The notes: generated from the sequence alone by a model not told the origin. A stretch of DNA of 64,000 bases from Caulobacter sp031457805 (GCF_031457805.1 NZ_JAVDXI010000008.1:119923-183922); one strand, 5' to 3'. Counted from the first letter of the stretch, positions 34,316 to 43,501 are shown. Program-made: numbers and translations.

Positions 34316-34930
34316 CTAGGCGGACCAATAGGTCGTGAGCGCCGCCACGTCGGGGCGAGGGCGCTCCTGCGGCTGTTCGGTGGGCGTGCCGAGATAGAGG
34401 TAGCCGGCCACCTGCTCGCCGTCCGCCAGGCCCAGAAACGCGGTCGCGCGCGGATCGTAGCTGTACCAATCCGTGATCCAGTTGGCGCCCCAGCCCAGGG
34501 CGGCGGCGGCCAGCAGCATCTGGTGGCAGACCGCCGAAGCGCTCTGGCGCTGCTCCCACTCCGGGATCTCGCCGGGGATGTGGCGCGAGATCACCGCCAC
34601 GCAGACCGGCGGACGCGTCAGCTTGCGAAGCGCGGCGGTCGCCTTGGTTGGATTGGCCTGGCTGTCGGCAAGCGGGGCGATCCGTTCGGCGAAGGCGTCC
34701 TTGGCCTCGCCCGTTAGAACGATGAACCGCCAAGGGGCTAGCTTGCCGTGGTCAGGCACGCGCGCGGCGATACGCAGGATCTCGGCGAGTTGGCTGTCGT
34801 CCGGCCCTGGCGCCGTCAGGGTCATGGCGCTGGCCGAGCGGCGCTTGGCCAGGAAGGCCACGACCTCGGGCGCGGCTTCGACCGGCAAGGTCTGGCCAAA
34901 CTCGGGGGCGGGGGGAACAGAACCGGCCAA
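34316..34930 (-). CDS. Nitroreductase-family flavoprotein
   Basis: 204 residues. FMN-binding features: 'AKRRSASAMTLTAPGPDDSQLAEILRIAARVPDHGKLAPWRFIVL', 'SASAVCHQMLLAAAALGWGANWITDW' and 'YLYLGTPTEQPQERPRPD'. It resembles the YdjA-like group of NAD(P)H-dependent nitroreductases; the physiological substrate is unknown. The only workable start is TTG 34930, with GGAG about 8 bases upstream. Confidence 0.9.
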   Translation of the reverse strand: MAGSVPPAPEFGQTLPVEAAPEVVAFLAKRRSASAMTLTAPGPDDSQLAEILRIAARVPDHGKLAPWRFIVLTGEAKDAFAERIAPLADSQANPTKATAALRKLTRPPVCVAVISRHIPGEIPEWEQRQSASAVCHQMLLAAAALGWGANWITDWYSYDPRATAFLGLADGEQVAGYLYLGTPTEQPQERPRPDVAALTTYWSA

Positions 34931-35002
34931 GACGATGTCTCCGAAGCGTTGTAAGTCGCAGACCTATGGCCGTGACGAGGCCTCGACAAGGGATTCAGCG
35001 CC

Positions 35003-35623
35003 ATGGCCGACGAACCTGACCGCAAGCCCGCCTGGCTCAGGCCGCACGGACGGCCCTGGGACGTGTCGTCCAGCAAGGTCGTCTACGACAATCCCTGGAT
35101 CACCCTGACCGAGTATCAGGCGGTCGCGCCGACCGGACGTCCGGCGCTTTACGGCAAGGTCGGCTTCAAGAACCAGGCGATCGGCATCGTGCCGTTGCAT
35201 GAGGACGGCACGGTCACGCTGGTGGGCCAGAACCGTTTCTCCCTGGCCAACTATAGCTGGGAGCTGCCCGAAGGCGGCGCGCCGCACGGCGAGGATCCGC
35301 TGGACGGCGCCAAGCGCGAACTGGCCGAGGAGGTGGGGCTGCAAGCCGCCGACTGGCGGCTGATCCTGCGGATGGAGCTCTCCAACTCCGTCACCGACGA
35401 GATCGCCTATGGCTTTCTGGCCATGGGCCTTTCGCCCACGAACGGCGAGCCCGACGAGACCGAGGACTTCGCCGTGGCGCGCGTACCGTTCCGCGAGGCG
35501 CTGGATGCGGCGACCGCCGGTCACATGCCTGACGCAATTACAGTGGCGTTGTTGCTGAGAACGCACCATATGGCGGTGCGAGGCGAACTGCCGGCCGATC
35601 TGGCCGCTCTGATCCTCGCATAG
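35003..35623 (+). CDS. Nudix hydrolase (ADP-ribose pyrophosphatase-like)
   Basis: 206 residues. The Nudix box is complete: 'GGAPHGEDPLDGAKRELAEEVGL' with catalytic RExxEE, starting near residue 92. The N-terminal strand region 'KVVYDNPWITLTEYQ' and 'VGQNRFSLANYSWELPEGG' match the ADP-ribose pyrophosphatase group. It likely cleaves a nucleoside diphosphate linked to another moiety; which one is not shown. Start ATG 35003 has AGGGA upstream. Confidence 0.9.
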   Translation: MADEPDRKPAWLRPHGRPWDVSSSKVVYDNPWITLTEYQAVAPTGRPALYGKVGFKNQAIGIVPLHEDGTVTLVGQNRFSLANYSWELPEGGAPHGEDPLDGAKRELAEEVGLQAADWRLILRMELSNSVTDEIAYGFLAMGLSPTNGEPDETEDFAVARVPFREALDAATAGHMPDAITVALLLRTHHMAVRGELPADLAALILA

Positions 35624-35699
35624 GGCGTCACGCACTGAGCTAGAGCATTTCTAAAAAAGATGCGCTATGCTCACGGCGCGCCTGGGAAGGGAGAGCCCG

Positions 35700-36539
35700 A
35701 TGGCCAAGCATCTCGAGGTGGTGACGTCTGACACCGAAACGCCGGTGTGGGTCGCGCTGCGAAACCAGGCCGAACACGCCGCCAAGGCCGAGCCGGCGCT
35801 GGCGTCGCTGCTCAACGCAGTGATCCTCAGCCACGACAATCTCGCCGACGCCCTGACCTTCCAGCTGGCGCGCAAGTTGGGCGACCAGGAAATGCGGGCG
35901 ATGACGGCGCGCGAGTTCGCCGCCGACGCCTTCGAGGACGACCCGTCGATCGTCGAGGCGGCGGAGGCCGACCTGAAGGCCGTGTTCGAGCGCGATCCGG
36001 CCTGCAAGGGCTATGTCCAGCCGTTCCTGTTCTTCAAGGGCTTCCTGGCGCTGCAGACCCACCGCGTGTCGCACTGGCTGTGGAACCAGGGCCGCGAGAC
36101 CCTGGCCTTCTATCTGCAAAGCCGCTCCAGCGAGGTCTTCCAGGTCGACATCAATCCGGCCGCCAGGATCGGCAAGGGCGTGTTCATCGACCACGGCACC
36201 GGCATCGTCATCGGCGAGACGGCGGTGGTCGGCGACGACGTCTCGATGCTTCATGGCGTGACCCTGGGCGGCACCGGCGCCGAGCGCGGCGACCGCCACC
36301 CCAAGATCGGCAAGGGCGTGCTTCTGGGCGCCGGCGCCAAGGTGCTGGGCAACATCACCATCGGCGACTACGCCAAGGTGGCGTCGGGCTCGGTGGTGTT
36401 GCGTCCGGTGCCGGCGCACTGCACGGCCGCCGGCGTGCCGGCGCGCCTGGTCAATTGCCCGACCTGTGAAGAGCCCGCCAAGACCATGGATCACACCCTG
36501 GCCGAGACGGTTTATTCGCCCTCGACCTACGAGATCTGA
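35700..36539 (+). CDS. cysE: Serine O-acetyltransferase
   Basis: 279 residues. It makes O-acetyl-L-serine for cysteine synthesis. The N-terminal helical domain (about 1-140) has 'DPACKGYVQPFLFFKGFLALQTHRVSHWLW'. The left-handed beta-helix has hexapeptide repeats around 'ARIGKGVFIDHGTGIVIGETAVVGDDVSMLHGVTLGGTG', with the catalytic His-Asp pair. ATG 35700 follows GGGAAGGGAGAG. It is directly joined to the glutaminyl cyclase gene, whose GTG follows the TGA with no gap. Confidence 0.95.
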   Translation: MAKHLEVVTSDTETPVWVALRNQAEHAAKAEPALASLLNAVILSHDNLADALTFQLARKLGDQEMRAMTAREFAADAFEDDPSIVEAAEADLKAVFERDPACKGYVQPFLFFKGFLALQTHRVSHWLWNQGRETLAFYLQSRSSEVFQVDINPAARIGKGVFIDHGTGIVIGETAVVGDDVSMLHGVTLGGTGAERGDRHPKIGKGVLLGAGAKVLGNITIGDYAKVASGSVVLRPVPAHCTAAGVPARLVNCPTCEEPAKTMDHTLAETVYSPSTYEI

Positions 36540-37322
36540 GTGAAGCCGCTTTTGCGTCGTCTCGGCGGCTTGACGCTGGCCGCCGTCATCAGTCTGGCCG
36601 CGCCCGCCCTGGCGGCGCCGGCGCCGGTGAGCGGCTACACGGTGGTGAAAAGCTATCCGCACGACACCCGGGCCTTCACCCAGGGCCTGCTGTATCGCGA
36701 CGGCTTCATCTTCGAGAGCACGGGCCTGCAGGGCCGGTCGTTCATTCGCAAGTGGAGCCTGGAAACCGGCGCCATCGAGGCCGAGCGCACCATCGACTCC
36801 CGCTTCTTCGGAGAGGGCATCGTCGACTGGAAGGACCGGGTCTACGCGCTGACCTGGACCGATCAGGTCGGCTTCATCTACGATATCAACAGCTTCGAGA
36901 CTCTGGGCGAGTTCAGCTATCCCGGCGAGGGCTGGGCCCTGACGCGCGATGACAAGCGCATCATGATGAGCGACGGCACGGCCTTCATCCGCTTCCTCGA
37001 TCCCGAGACGCTGAAGGAGACGGGGCGCATCCAGGTCACCGATGACGGTGTCCCTGTCACCAAGCTCAACGAGCTGGAGTGGGTGAAGGGGGAGCTGTTG
37101 GCCAATGTCTGGCAGACGACCCGGATCGCGCGGATCGACGTGGCCACCGGCCGCGTCAAAGGCTGGATCGAGCTGGCCGGCCTGTTGCCCGAGGCCGGCG
37201 TGCGCGGCGACCGAGACGATGTTCTCAACGGCATCGCCTATGATGCGGCCGGCGATCGCCTGTTCGTCACCGGCAAGCTGTGGCCTAAGCTGTTCGAGAT
37301 TAAACTGACCGAAGGGAAGTAG
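36540..37322 (+). CDS. Exported glutaminyl-peptide cyclotransferase (plant/bacterial type)
   Basis: 260 residues with signal peptide 'LRRLGGLTLAAVISLAAPALAAPA'. The family's five-bladed beta-propeller is evident: 'HDTRAFTQGLLYRDGFIFESTGLQGRSFIRKW', 'FFGEGIVDWKDRVYALTWTDQVGFIYD', 'KLNELEWVKGELLANVWQTTRIARID' and 'NGIAYDAAGDRLFVTGKLWPKLFEI'. It cyclises N-terminal Gln to pyroglutamate on exported peptides. The start GTG 36540 directly follows the cysE stop, so translation is probably coupled. Confidence 0.9.
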   Translation: MKPLLRRLGGLTLAAVISLAAPALAAPAPVSGYTVVKSYPHDTRAFTQGLLYRDGFIFESTGLQGRSFIRKWSLETGAIEAERTIDSRFFGEGIVDWKDRVYALTWTDQVGFIYDINSFETLGEFSYPGEGWALTRDDKRIMMSDGTAFIRFLDPETLKETGRIQVTDDGVPVTKLNELEWVKGELLANVWQTTRIARIDVATGRVKGWIELAGLLPEAGVRGDRDDVLNGIAYDAAGDRLFVTGKLWPKLFEIKLTEGK

Positions 37323-37398
37323 TCGGGGAACCGTGTTCGGGCGATGGCGTTTAACTCACGTCCGCCCCTCTACGCCCCCCCGACCTAGTGGGCGGACC

Positions 37399-37430
37399 AG
37401 GGCCCCGGCCGCGAGACGCGCCGGGGCCCT
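37399..37430. terminator. Hairpin terminator between convergent genes
   Basis: An 11-bp stem AGGGCCCCGGC / GCCGGGGCCCT with a 10-base loop lies between the cyclotransferase and the small minus-strand gene. There is no U-tract. Confidence 0.5.
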
Positions 37431-37454
37431 ACTCATATCTGCCGGGCCCGGTTC

Positions 37455-37631
37455 CTAACCCTGGGGCGCGCAGACTGTCAGGGGCGGCTTGTTCTTCAGT
37501 GAGATTTGCTCCGCGCCGGGCGTCCCGGTGTGCGTCAGACCGTAGATGACGCCTGCCCAGATGGTCAGAACCGCCAGGAACTGGGGCAGAGTGACCTCGT
37601 GGCGGGCGGAGCGTGGGGCGATAGGCGGCAT
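37455..37631 (-). CDS. Small single-pass membrane protein, unknown function
   Basis: 58 residues, ATG at 37629-37631, TAG at 37455-37457. Translation gives a charged N-terminus ('PPIAPRSARHEVT'), one hydrophobic segment ('LPQFLAVLTIWAGVIYGLTH') and a polar tail ending '...LTVCAPQG'. Length and topology are those of a small bitopic protein. It is divergent from the LysR gene with a palindrome between them. No family recognised; it is supported only by its coherent composition and position. Confidence 0.55.
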   Translation of the reverse strand: MPPIAPRSARHEVTLPQFLAVLTIWAGVIYGLTHTGTPGAEQISLKNKPPLTVCAPQG

Positions 37632-37662
37632 GGCGGGGACTATCCCTCGGTTGCGCCGCCCG

Positions 37663-37678
37663 CGATAACGACTTATCG
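37663..37678. promoter_or_regulatory. Palindrome between LysR and the small membrane protein gene
   Basis: Perfect repeat CGATAA-cgac-TTATCG, midway between the divergent starts at 37631 and 37705. It is a good candidate for the LysR-type regulator's own binding site. Confidence 0.45.
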
Positions 37679-37704
37679 GTCGGCCTTCTGTGAGGTTTCT
37701 TCAC

Positions 37705-38604
37705 ATGGCCCGCCGGCAACTGCCTTCGCTGAACGCTCTTCGCGCCTTCGAGGCTTTTGGCCGGCATGGCCGCATGACCCTGGTCGCCGACGAGCTTTGC
37801 GTGACGCATGGGGCCGTCAGTCGGCAGATCCGGCAGCTTGAAGAGCAGCTCGGCGTGGCCTTGACCGAGGGACCGCGTTCGCGCCTTCGCCTGACGCAGG
37901 CGGGGCTGAAGCTGGCCCAGGCCCTGTCGCCGGCCTTCGATCAGATCGAGGCGGCGGTCCCGCGTCCAATCCAGGCTGGCGCCAAGCCGCTGGTGGTTTC
38001 CTGTCTTCCGACCTTCGCGATGAAGTGGCTGATCCCGCGTCTGCCCCGCTTCCAAGCGGCGCATCCCGATATTCCGGTGCGGGTGGCCGAGTCGAACGGA
38101 CCTTTCGACTTCAAGGCGGATGGGATCGATCTGGCCATTCGCATGCGATCGCCCGACACGGTCGTGACCTATGACGCCATCGCGACGCCCTTCATGGAGC
38201 ACTATCACGGCCCCGTCATGGCGCCGGAACTGGCGACCAGCCCGATGACCTTGGAGCGGGTCTTCGCCATGCCACGCCTCTTGACCCGAACCTTCGTGGA
38301 AAGCTGGTCCGACTGGGCGCGGAATTTCGAGCTCGATCACCTGCCGCCGGCGGTCAGCGAGCAGGAGTTTGACCACTATTTCTACATGATCGAAGCCGCA
38401 GCCGCTGGCCTTGGCGTGGCGATCGGCCCCTGGGCCTTCGTCCAGCGCGATCTGGCCAGCGGGCGGCTGGTGGCTCCGCTGGGCTTCACCTCCGGGCGAG
38501 CCAGGATCGTGGCCGTTACCCCGCCCGACGGCGCCACGGAGGAGGCCCTCCTGTTCCGCGATTGGCTGCTGTCGGAAGGAGCGTCCACACCTTCTCCGCC
38601 TTAA
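37705..38604 (+). CDS. LysR-family regulator (GcvA-like)
   Basis: 299 residues. The HTH (about 5-62) reads 'RRQLPSLNALRAFEAFGRHGRMTLVADELCVTHGAVSRQIRQLEEQLGVAL', the GcvA/AmpR subgroup. The effector-binding domain (about 90-290) has 'LVVSCLPTFAMKWLIPRLPRFQAAHPDIPVRVAE' and 'GLGVAIGPWAFVQRDLASGRLVAPLG'. The effector is unknown. ATG 37705 has GAGG about 9 bases upstream; GTG 37690 is possible. The divergent small membrane protein gene is its most likely target. Confidence 0.9.
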   Translation: MARRQLPSLNALRAFEAFGRHGRMTLVADELCVTHGAVSRQIRQLEEQLGVALTEGPRSRLRLTQAGLKLAQALSPAFDQIEAAVPRPIQAGAKPLVVSCLPTFAMKWLIPRLPRFQAAHPDIPVRVAESNGPFDFKADGIDLAIRMRSPDTVVTYDAIATPFMEHYHGPVMAPELATSPMTLERVFAMPRLLTRTFVESWSDWARNFELDHLPPAVSEQEFDHYFYMIEAAAAGLGVAIGPWAFVQRDLASGRLVAPLGFTSGRARIVAVTPPDGATEEALLFRDWLLSEGASTPSPP

Positions 38605-38684
38605 GCGGCTTGCCGTTCTCGCGGCGGGCGCTAGTTTCGCGTGGACAAGCGCCCCGGGCGCCCAGCCATCAATGAGGATCCCCC

Positions 38685-38891
38685 GTGGACGCCACAACCG
38701 TCGCCAAGCTCGAAAAGCACCTGAAGCGCACCTTCGGTAACCCGCACATCCAGGTGAAACCGCGCCCGAAGCAGAAGGACTCGGCCGAGGTCGAAGTCGC
38801 CGGTGAGTTCATCGGCGTCGTCTTCCAGGACGAGGACGAGGACGGCTCGTTCATGTTCGAGATGGCCATCCTCGGCGAAGACCTCGACTAA
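38685..38891 (+). CDS. DUF3126-family small protein
   Basis: 68 residues from GTG 38685, with GAGGA about 8 bases upstream. It is soluble, basic at the start ('KLEKHLKRTFGNPHIQVKPRPKQKDS') and acidic later ('FQDEDEDGSFMFEMAILGEDLD'). Family of unknown function conserved in alphaproteobacteria. Confidence 0.85.
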   Translation: MDATTVAKLEKHLKRTFGNPHIQVKPRPKQKDSAEVEVAGEFIGVVFQDEDEDGSFMFEMAILGEDLD

Positions 38892-39007
38892 ACCGAACGC
38901 GTCCGTGCCCTGTCGGTGATCGACGGGGCGCGTGGCGGCCGCGATCTTGAGTATCCGCGGCCCGGTCGGGCGTTGATCGCCGACCCTCGCCCCGCTTGAA
39001 TGGGGAC

Positions 39008-39697
39008 ATGACCTCTCACGTTCTTGATCGCCCCGTCTGTTCGACCCTCTTGGGGCGGCAAAGCCACCTGGCCATCCGGCGCGGTCGCGCCTTCCGCATG
39101 CATCCGGACTACGGTCTGTTCGCCGGTCTGGAGGATGAAGGCCCAGAGGCGCTCGCCGATCTGGGCGCGCTGGTGCGCGAGCACGGGACGGTGGGCCTGA
39201 TCGCGCCCGACGCCACGCCGCCGGTTCCCGGAACAGACGTGGTCTCCAACGCCGTGTGTCTTCAGATGGAGGCGGTCGAAGTCGCCCCCGCCTGGGACGT
39301 CGACTTCGGCATGCTCGACCTTGGCGACGCCGACGGGCCCGAGATGCTGGCCCTGGCCACCTTGACCAAGCCGGGACCGTTCTTTTCGCGCACGCATCAG
39401 CTGGGCGCCTTCATTGGCGTGCGGCGGGAGGGCGAACTGATCGCCATGGCCGGCCAACGCATGCGTCCGGACGGCTATACCGAGGCCAGCGGCGTCTGCG
39501 TCCACCCCGACCATCGCGGCCATGGATATGCGGCGAGGCTGCTTCGCGAGGTGACCGCCCGGATCCTGGCGCGCGGCGAGAAGGCCTTCCTGCACAGCTA
39601 CACCGACAATGCGACGGCGATCCGGCTCTACGAGTCGCTGGGCTATCGCGGGCGGCGGGAGCTGGTGTTCACGATCCTCCAACCCGGCGAGGCCTGA
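39008..39697 (+). CDS. GNAT-family N-acetyltransferase
   Basis: 229 residues. The C-terminal half holds the acetyl-CoA site 'ASGVCVHPDHRGHGYAARLLREVTARILARGEKAFLHSYTDNATAIRLYESLGYR'. The N-terminal half is another GNAT-like or FR47-like region without a clear CoA motif. Substrate unknown. Start is uncertain: ATG 39008 has GGGGA too close, TTG 38996 lacks a ribosome-binding site. It converges with the OPT gene over a shared terminator. Confidence 0.87.
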   Translation: MTSHVLDRPVCSTLLGRQSHLAIRRGRAFRMHPDYGLFAGLEDEGPEALADLGALVREHGTVGLIAPDATPPVPGTDVVSNAVCLQMEAVEVAPAWDVDFGMLDLGDADGPEMLALATLTKPGPFFSRTHQLGAFIGVRREGELIAMAGQRMRPDGYTEASGVCVHPDHRGHGYAARLLREVTARILARGEKAFLHSYTDNATAIRLYESLGYRGRRELVFTILQPGEA

Positions 39698-39710
39698 GAG
39701 CACTCAAAGA

Positions 39711-39740
39711 AAACCCCGGAAGGCTGACCTTCCGGGGTTT
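39711..39740. terminator. Bidirectional Rho-independent terminator
   Basis: A perfect 13-bp stem AAACCCCGGAAGG / CCTTCCGGGGTTT with a 4-base loop lies between the convergent GNAT and OPT genes. Short T-runs occur on both strands. Confidence 0.85.
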
Positions 39741-39763
39741 CCCATAAGCCGTTGATAGAGGCT

Positions 39764-41758
39764 CTAGGCCTCCATCGCCTTCGCGCCGGCCTTGCGGGCC
39801 CAGCGGTAGAAGCCGACCACCACAATCGCGGCGGCGGTCAGGGACAGCAGCATGCCGACATGCTCGGGCGGCGCGAACGGCAGGGCCAGCGGCTCGCCCT
39901 TGCCCGTGGAGACGATCAGCAGGGCCAGGGAGACGTTGAACAGGCTCTCGCCGACGATGAAACCTGAAGCGATCAGGACGCCCAGGCGCTTGGCCGGCTC
40001 GGCGGCGCGGTCCTTGGCGACGATCTTCTCGAACAGCCAGCCGGCCACGGCGCCGACGACCACCGGCGCGGTGACGGAGCTGGGGAGATAGATCGCCAGG
40101 CCCACGCCCAGCGGCGGCAGGCTGAGGCGGTCCTTGCTGGTCGCGCGCAAACCCGTGTCGACGGCGACCAGCGCCAGGCCGATCAGCGCCCCAATGCCCA
40201 GAAGACCCCAGTCGAGATTTCCGCCCAGCACGCCCTTGGCCAGGGTCGAGATCAGAGTGGCCTGCGGCGCGGCCAGCGGCTCGTCGGCGATCGCTTGGAG
40301 ATTTGGCGCGCCGGCGAAGCCGTTCGAGCGGTTCAGCAGCTCCAGCACGAACGGAATGACCACCGAGCCGGACAGCACGCCGATGATCAGGCCGACCTGC
40401 TGCTTCCATGGGGTGGCGTCGACCAGTTGGCCGGTCTTCAGGTCCTGTAGGTTGTCGTTGGCGACGACCGCCACGGCCAGGACGCAGGTGGTGACATAGA
40501 GAGCGAAGGCGATCAGGGCCTTGGTCACGTCGGGACCGATAACCCCGCGGCCGACCATGCCGACCATCAGCGAGGCGCCCAGCACGCTCAGGATGGCGAT
40601 GCCCGAGACGGGGCTGTTTGACGAGCCGATCAAGCCGGCCATGTAGCCGCAGACGGCGGCGGCCAGCAGGCCTGCGAAGACCAGATAGCCGATGCCGATG
40701 GCGACAAGCGGCGTCGTCAGCTGCGCGATGGGGCCGCCGGTGAGGAAGTGGGCCAGGAACCAGCCGGCCGGGGCCAGCAGGAGCACCGAGACCAGTCCGA
40801 CGATGCCGATCGGAATGTCCTGCTCGACGCGGGGCAGGGTCGTGCCTCCCGCTTTGCGGGCCTTGGCGGCTTCGAGGGCGGAGGTCAGGCCGGCGGTGAT
40901 CGGTCCGACCAGCTTGGCCAGGGTCCAGATGGCGGCCGCGCCGATGACGCCCGCGCCCAGGAAGCGGACCTGGGTCTTCCAGACGGTGAGGGCGTGGGTG
41001 GCGGCGTCGGCCTCGGGCATCGGGGTGGCGATGGTGAGGATCGGCGTCAGGATAGCCCAGGCGATGAACAGGCCCGCGAACATGGCGACGCCGACGGTGA
41101 TGCCCATCAGATGGCCCGCGCCCATCAGGGCGAGCGAGCTGGAGGCGCCGATGCCCGTCGCGCCCGAGGCGGCCCCGAGCTTGAACTTGAAATAGGCGGC
41201 GATCTCGGCCGCGAACAGCTTGGCCGCGCCCAGGGCGCCGAACAGCGCCGAGGCGATCGCCCCCATGCTGACGGCGGCCAGACCCGCCTTGCCCTCGGCC
41301 GCACCCTCGCGCGAGCCCGTGCCGACCTTCAGCACCTCGGCGGCGGCGACGCCTTCGGGGTAGGGCAGGTTGGAGTTCGTCACCAGCGCCCGGCGCAGGG
41401 GTATCGTGTACATTACGCCCAGGATGCCGCCCACGGCGCAGGCGCCGAAGGTGGGCAGGAAGGGCACATTGGCCCACCAGCCGATCATCAAGAGACCCGG
41501 CAGGACAAAGATCACCGACGACAGCGTCCCCGCCGCCGAGGCGATGGTCTGGACGATATTGTTTTCCTGGATGGTCGACGTCTTGAAAGCCCGCAGCAGG
41601 GCCATCGAGATGACGGCGGCGGGGATCGAGGTCGCGAAGGTCAGGCCGACCTTCAGGCCCAGATAGACCTGGGCGGCAGTAAAGACCAACGTGATCAGGA
41701 TGCCGAGGAGGACCCCGCGAAGGGTGAGTTCGGTGCGCGGCGCGGTCGTCTCGGCCAT
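39764..41758 (-). CDS. OPT-family oligopeptide transporter
   Basis: 664 residues with about sixteen membrane helices, beginning 'LRGVLLGILITLVFTAAQVYLGLKVGLTFATSIPAAVISMALLRAF' and containing the family motif 'NSPVSGIAIL'. OPT members carry oligopeptides or metal chelates into the cell, driven by protons; the substrate is not predictable. ATG 41758 is chosen; ATG 41764 is close by and neither has a clear ribosome-binding site. It follows phoH on the same strand, separated by a terminator. Confidence 0.9.
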   Translation of the reverse strand: MAETTAPRTELTLRGVLLGILITLVFTAAQVYLGLKVGLTFATSIPAAVISMALLRAFKTSTIQENNIVQTIASAAGTLSSVIFVLPGLLMIGWWANVPFLPTFGACAVGGILGVMYTIPLRRALVTNSNLPYPEGVAAAEVLKVGTGSREGAAEGKAGLAAVSMGAIASALFGALGAAKLFAAEIAAYFKFKLGAASGATGIGASSSLALMGAGHLMGITVGVAMFAGLFIAWAILTPILTIATPMPEADAATHALTVWKTQVRFLGAGVIGAAAIWTLAKLVGPITAGLTSALEAAKARKAGGTTLPRVEQDIPIGIVGLVSVLLLAPAGWFLAHFLTGGPIAQLTTPLVAIGIGYLVFAGLLAAAVCGYMAGLIGSSNSPVSGIAILSVLGASLMVGMVGRGVIGPDVTKALIAFALYVTTCVLAVAVVANDNLQDLKTGQLVDATPWKQQVGLIIGVLSGSVVIPFVLELLNRSNGFAGAPNLQAIADEPLAAPQATLISTLAKGVLGGNLDWGLLGIGALIGLALVAVDTGLRATSKDRLSLPPLGVGLAIYLPSSVTAPVVVGAVAGWLFEKIVAKDRAAEPAKRLGVLIASGFIVGESLFNVSLALLIVSTGKGEPLALPFAPPEHVGMLLSLTAAAIVVVGFYRWARKAGAKAMEA

Positions 41759-41780
41759 CAACATGTCCAACAAAAGATTA

Positions 41781-41811
41781 AGGCGGCCGGACCTTGCACG
41801 CCCGACCGCCT
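41781..41811 (-). terminator. Probable terminator of phoH
   Basis: AGGCGG (41781-41786) pairs with CCGCCT (41806-41811), with further GG/CC pairs inside. On the minus strand it is followed by TAATCTTTTG. It separates phoH from the OPT gene. Confidence 0.6.
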
Positions 41812-41849
41812 CAAACTCAAGTGTTCAGTGTGATGGTGCTGTTCCAAAA

Positions 41850-42629
41850 TCACAGCACGCCCAGCATCTCCGCGACCAGCGGATGCCGGACGATGTCGCG
41901 ATCGGCCAGGCGCACCACAGCGATATTCGAGACGGCCTCGAACTTGGCCGCCACCTCGGCAAGGCCCGAAATGCCCGGCAGCAGGTCCGACTGGTTGGGG
42001 TCGCCCGTCACGACCATGGTCGAGTGCCATCCGAGACGCGTCAGCAACATCTTCAGCTGCATGTAGGTGCAGTTCTGGGCCTCATCGATCACGACGAAGG
42101 CGTTGTTCAGGGTGCGGCCGCGCATGAAGCCGACCGGTGCGATCTCGATGGCGCCCTCGGCCATCAGGGCCCGCATGCGCTTGACCGACAGGCGATCGGT
42201 GAGGGCGTCGTAGAGGGGACGCAGATAGGGCGCCAGCTTGTCTTCCATGTCGCCGGGCAGGTAGCCGATCGACTCGCCGGCCTCGACGGCGGGGCGCGAG
42301 AGGACGATGCGGCTGACGCGGCCCGCTTCCAGCGCCTCAACGGCCTTGGAGATGGCGATATAGGTCTTGCCGGTGCCGGCCGGGCCCAGGGCCATGACGA
42401 GGTTCTTCTCGTCGATGGCCTCCATCAGCTGGGCTTGCCCCGGCGATTTGGGTTTTATGGTTTTTAGGTAGCTCTGGTCCCGACTATCCCCTCTCGGGGC
42501 TCCGTCCTGGGGCAGGGGTGACCAGCCGCCGCGGTGATCGACCGGCAGGCGACGCACCTTGGCGTCGTCGTACTGGCCGGTTTCCTGCACGCCTTCGCGC
42601 GCCATCCGCTTCAGGGCTCGCTTGGTCAT
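41850..42629 (-). CDS. phoH: PhoH-family P-loop ATPase
   Basis: 259 residues. The PhoH ATPase core has Walker A 'ALGPAGTGKTYIAISKAVEAL', 'RIVLSRPAVEAGESIGYLPGD', Walker B 'AFVVIDEAQNCTYMQLKMLLTRLG' and 'MVVTGDPNQSDLLPG'. PhoH proteins are phosphate-starvation-related ATPases, possibly RNA helicases. It differs from the PhoL type in lacking an N-terminal extension with RNA-binding domains. ATG 42629 has GGAGG 6 bases upstream. A strong terminator lies 22 bases before this start (42651-42682), so its transcript must be made by reading through it. Confidence 0.9.
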   Translation of the reverse strand: MTKRALKRMAREGVQETGQYDDAKVRRLPVDHRGGWSPLPQDGAPRGDSRDQSYLKTIKPKSPGQAQLMEAIDEKNLVMALGPAGTGKTYIAISKAVEALEAGRVSRIVLSRPAVEAGESIGYLPGDMEDKLAPYLRPLYDALTDRLSVKRMRALMAEGAIEIAPVGFMRGRTLNNAFVVIDEAQNCTYMQLKMLLTRLGWHSTMVVTGDPNQSDLLPGISGLAEVAAKFEAVSNIAVVRLADRDIVRHPLVAEMLGVL

Positions 42630-42650
42630 CAAAGCCTCCATTCAGACAAG

Positions 42651-42682
42651 AAAAAAGGACGAGCCCGTGAGGCGTCGTCCTT
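42651..42682 (-). terminator. Strong Rho-independent terminator in the phoH leader
   Basis: On the minus strand AAGGACGA-(C)-GCC pairs with GGC-TCGTCCTT (11 bp, one bulge, 5-base loop) followed by six T's (42656-42651). It faces phoH and ends 22 bases before its start codon. It must belong to a transcript that begins between 42690 and about 42960. Confidence 0.8.
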
Positions 42683-42965
42683 GGCGGTGAGCTGGGTTTT
42701 ACGAAGTCGCGTGCGCGGCGGAGCGGATCGGGAGCGCTTCCCAGTGGGGAAGTCCCAGGAGACGGTGCTGTACGCCGAAACGCCAAGAGCCACACCTCGT
42801 CTTCGTCAGCGGGCGAGCTTGAAGCGCTTGTCTCCGAGCCCGTTACGAAAGGAAAATGATTCCCGCTGGAGGAATGTTCCCTCTCGAATCGCCCAACTAC
42901 AATGGCGCATCATGGTTTCCGGGTCGTTAACCTGGAAATCGCGCGTAAGAAAACGAGGTGTACGG
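42683..42965 (-). other. phoH leader or small RNA region without a gene
   Basis: No credible protein-coding frame is visible on either strand. The minus strand ends in a strong terminator (42651-42682), so this stretch probably carries a leader or a small RNA. The plus strand contains the promoter of the gamma-carbonic anhydrase gene (GTTAACC near 42926 could be a CtrA half-site). Confidence 0.4.
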
Positions 42966-43496
<531 letters not shown>

Positions 43497-43501
43497 GGGT
43501 T

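Noticed and set aside
42484..42795. Minus-strand frame overlapping the phoH start and leader
   Set aside because: It reads through the terminator stem and the first codons of phoH in another frame with no domain or ribosome-binding site.
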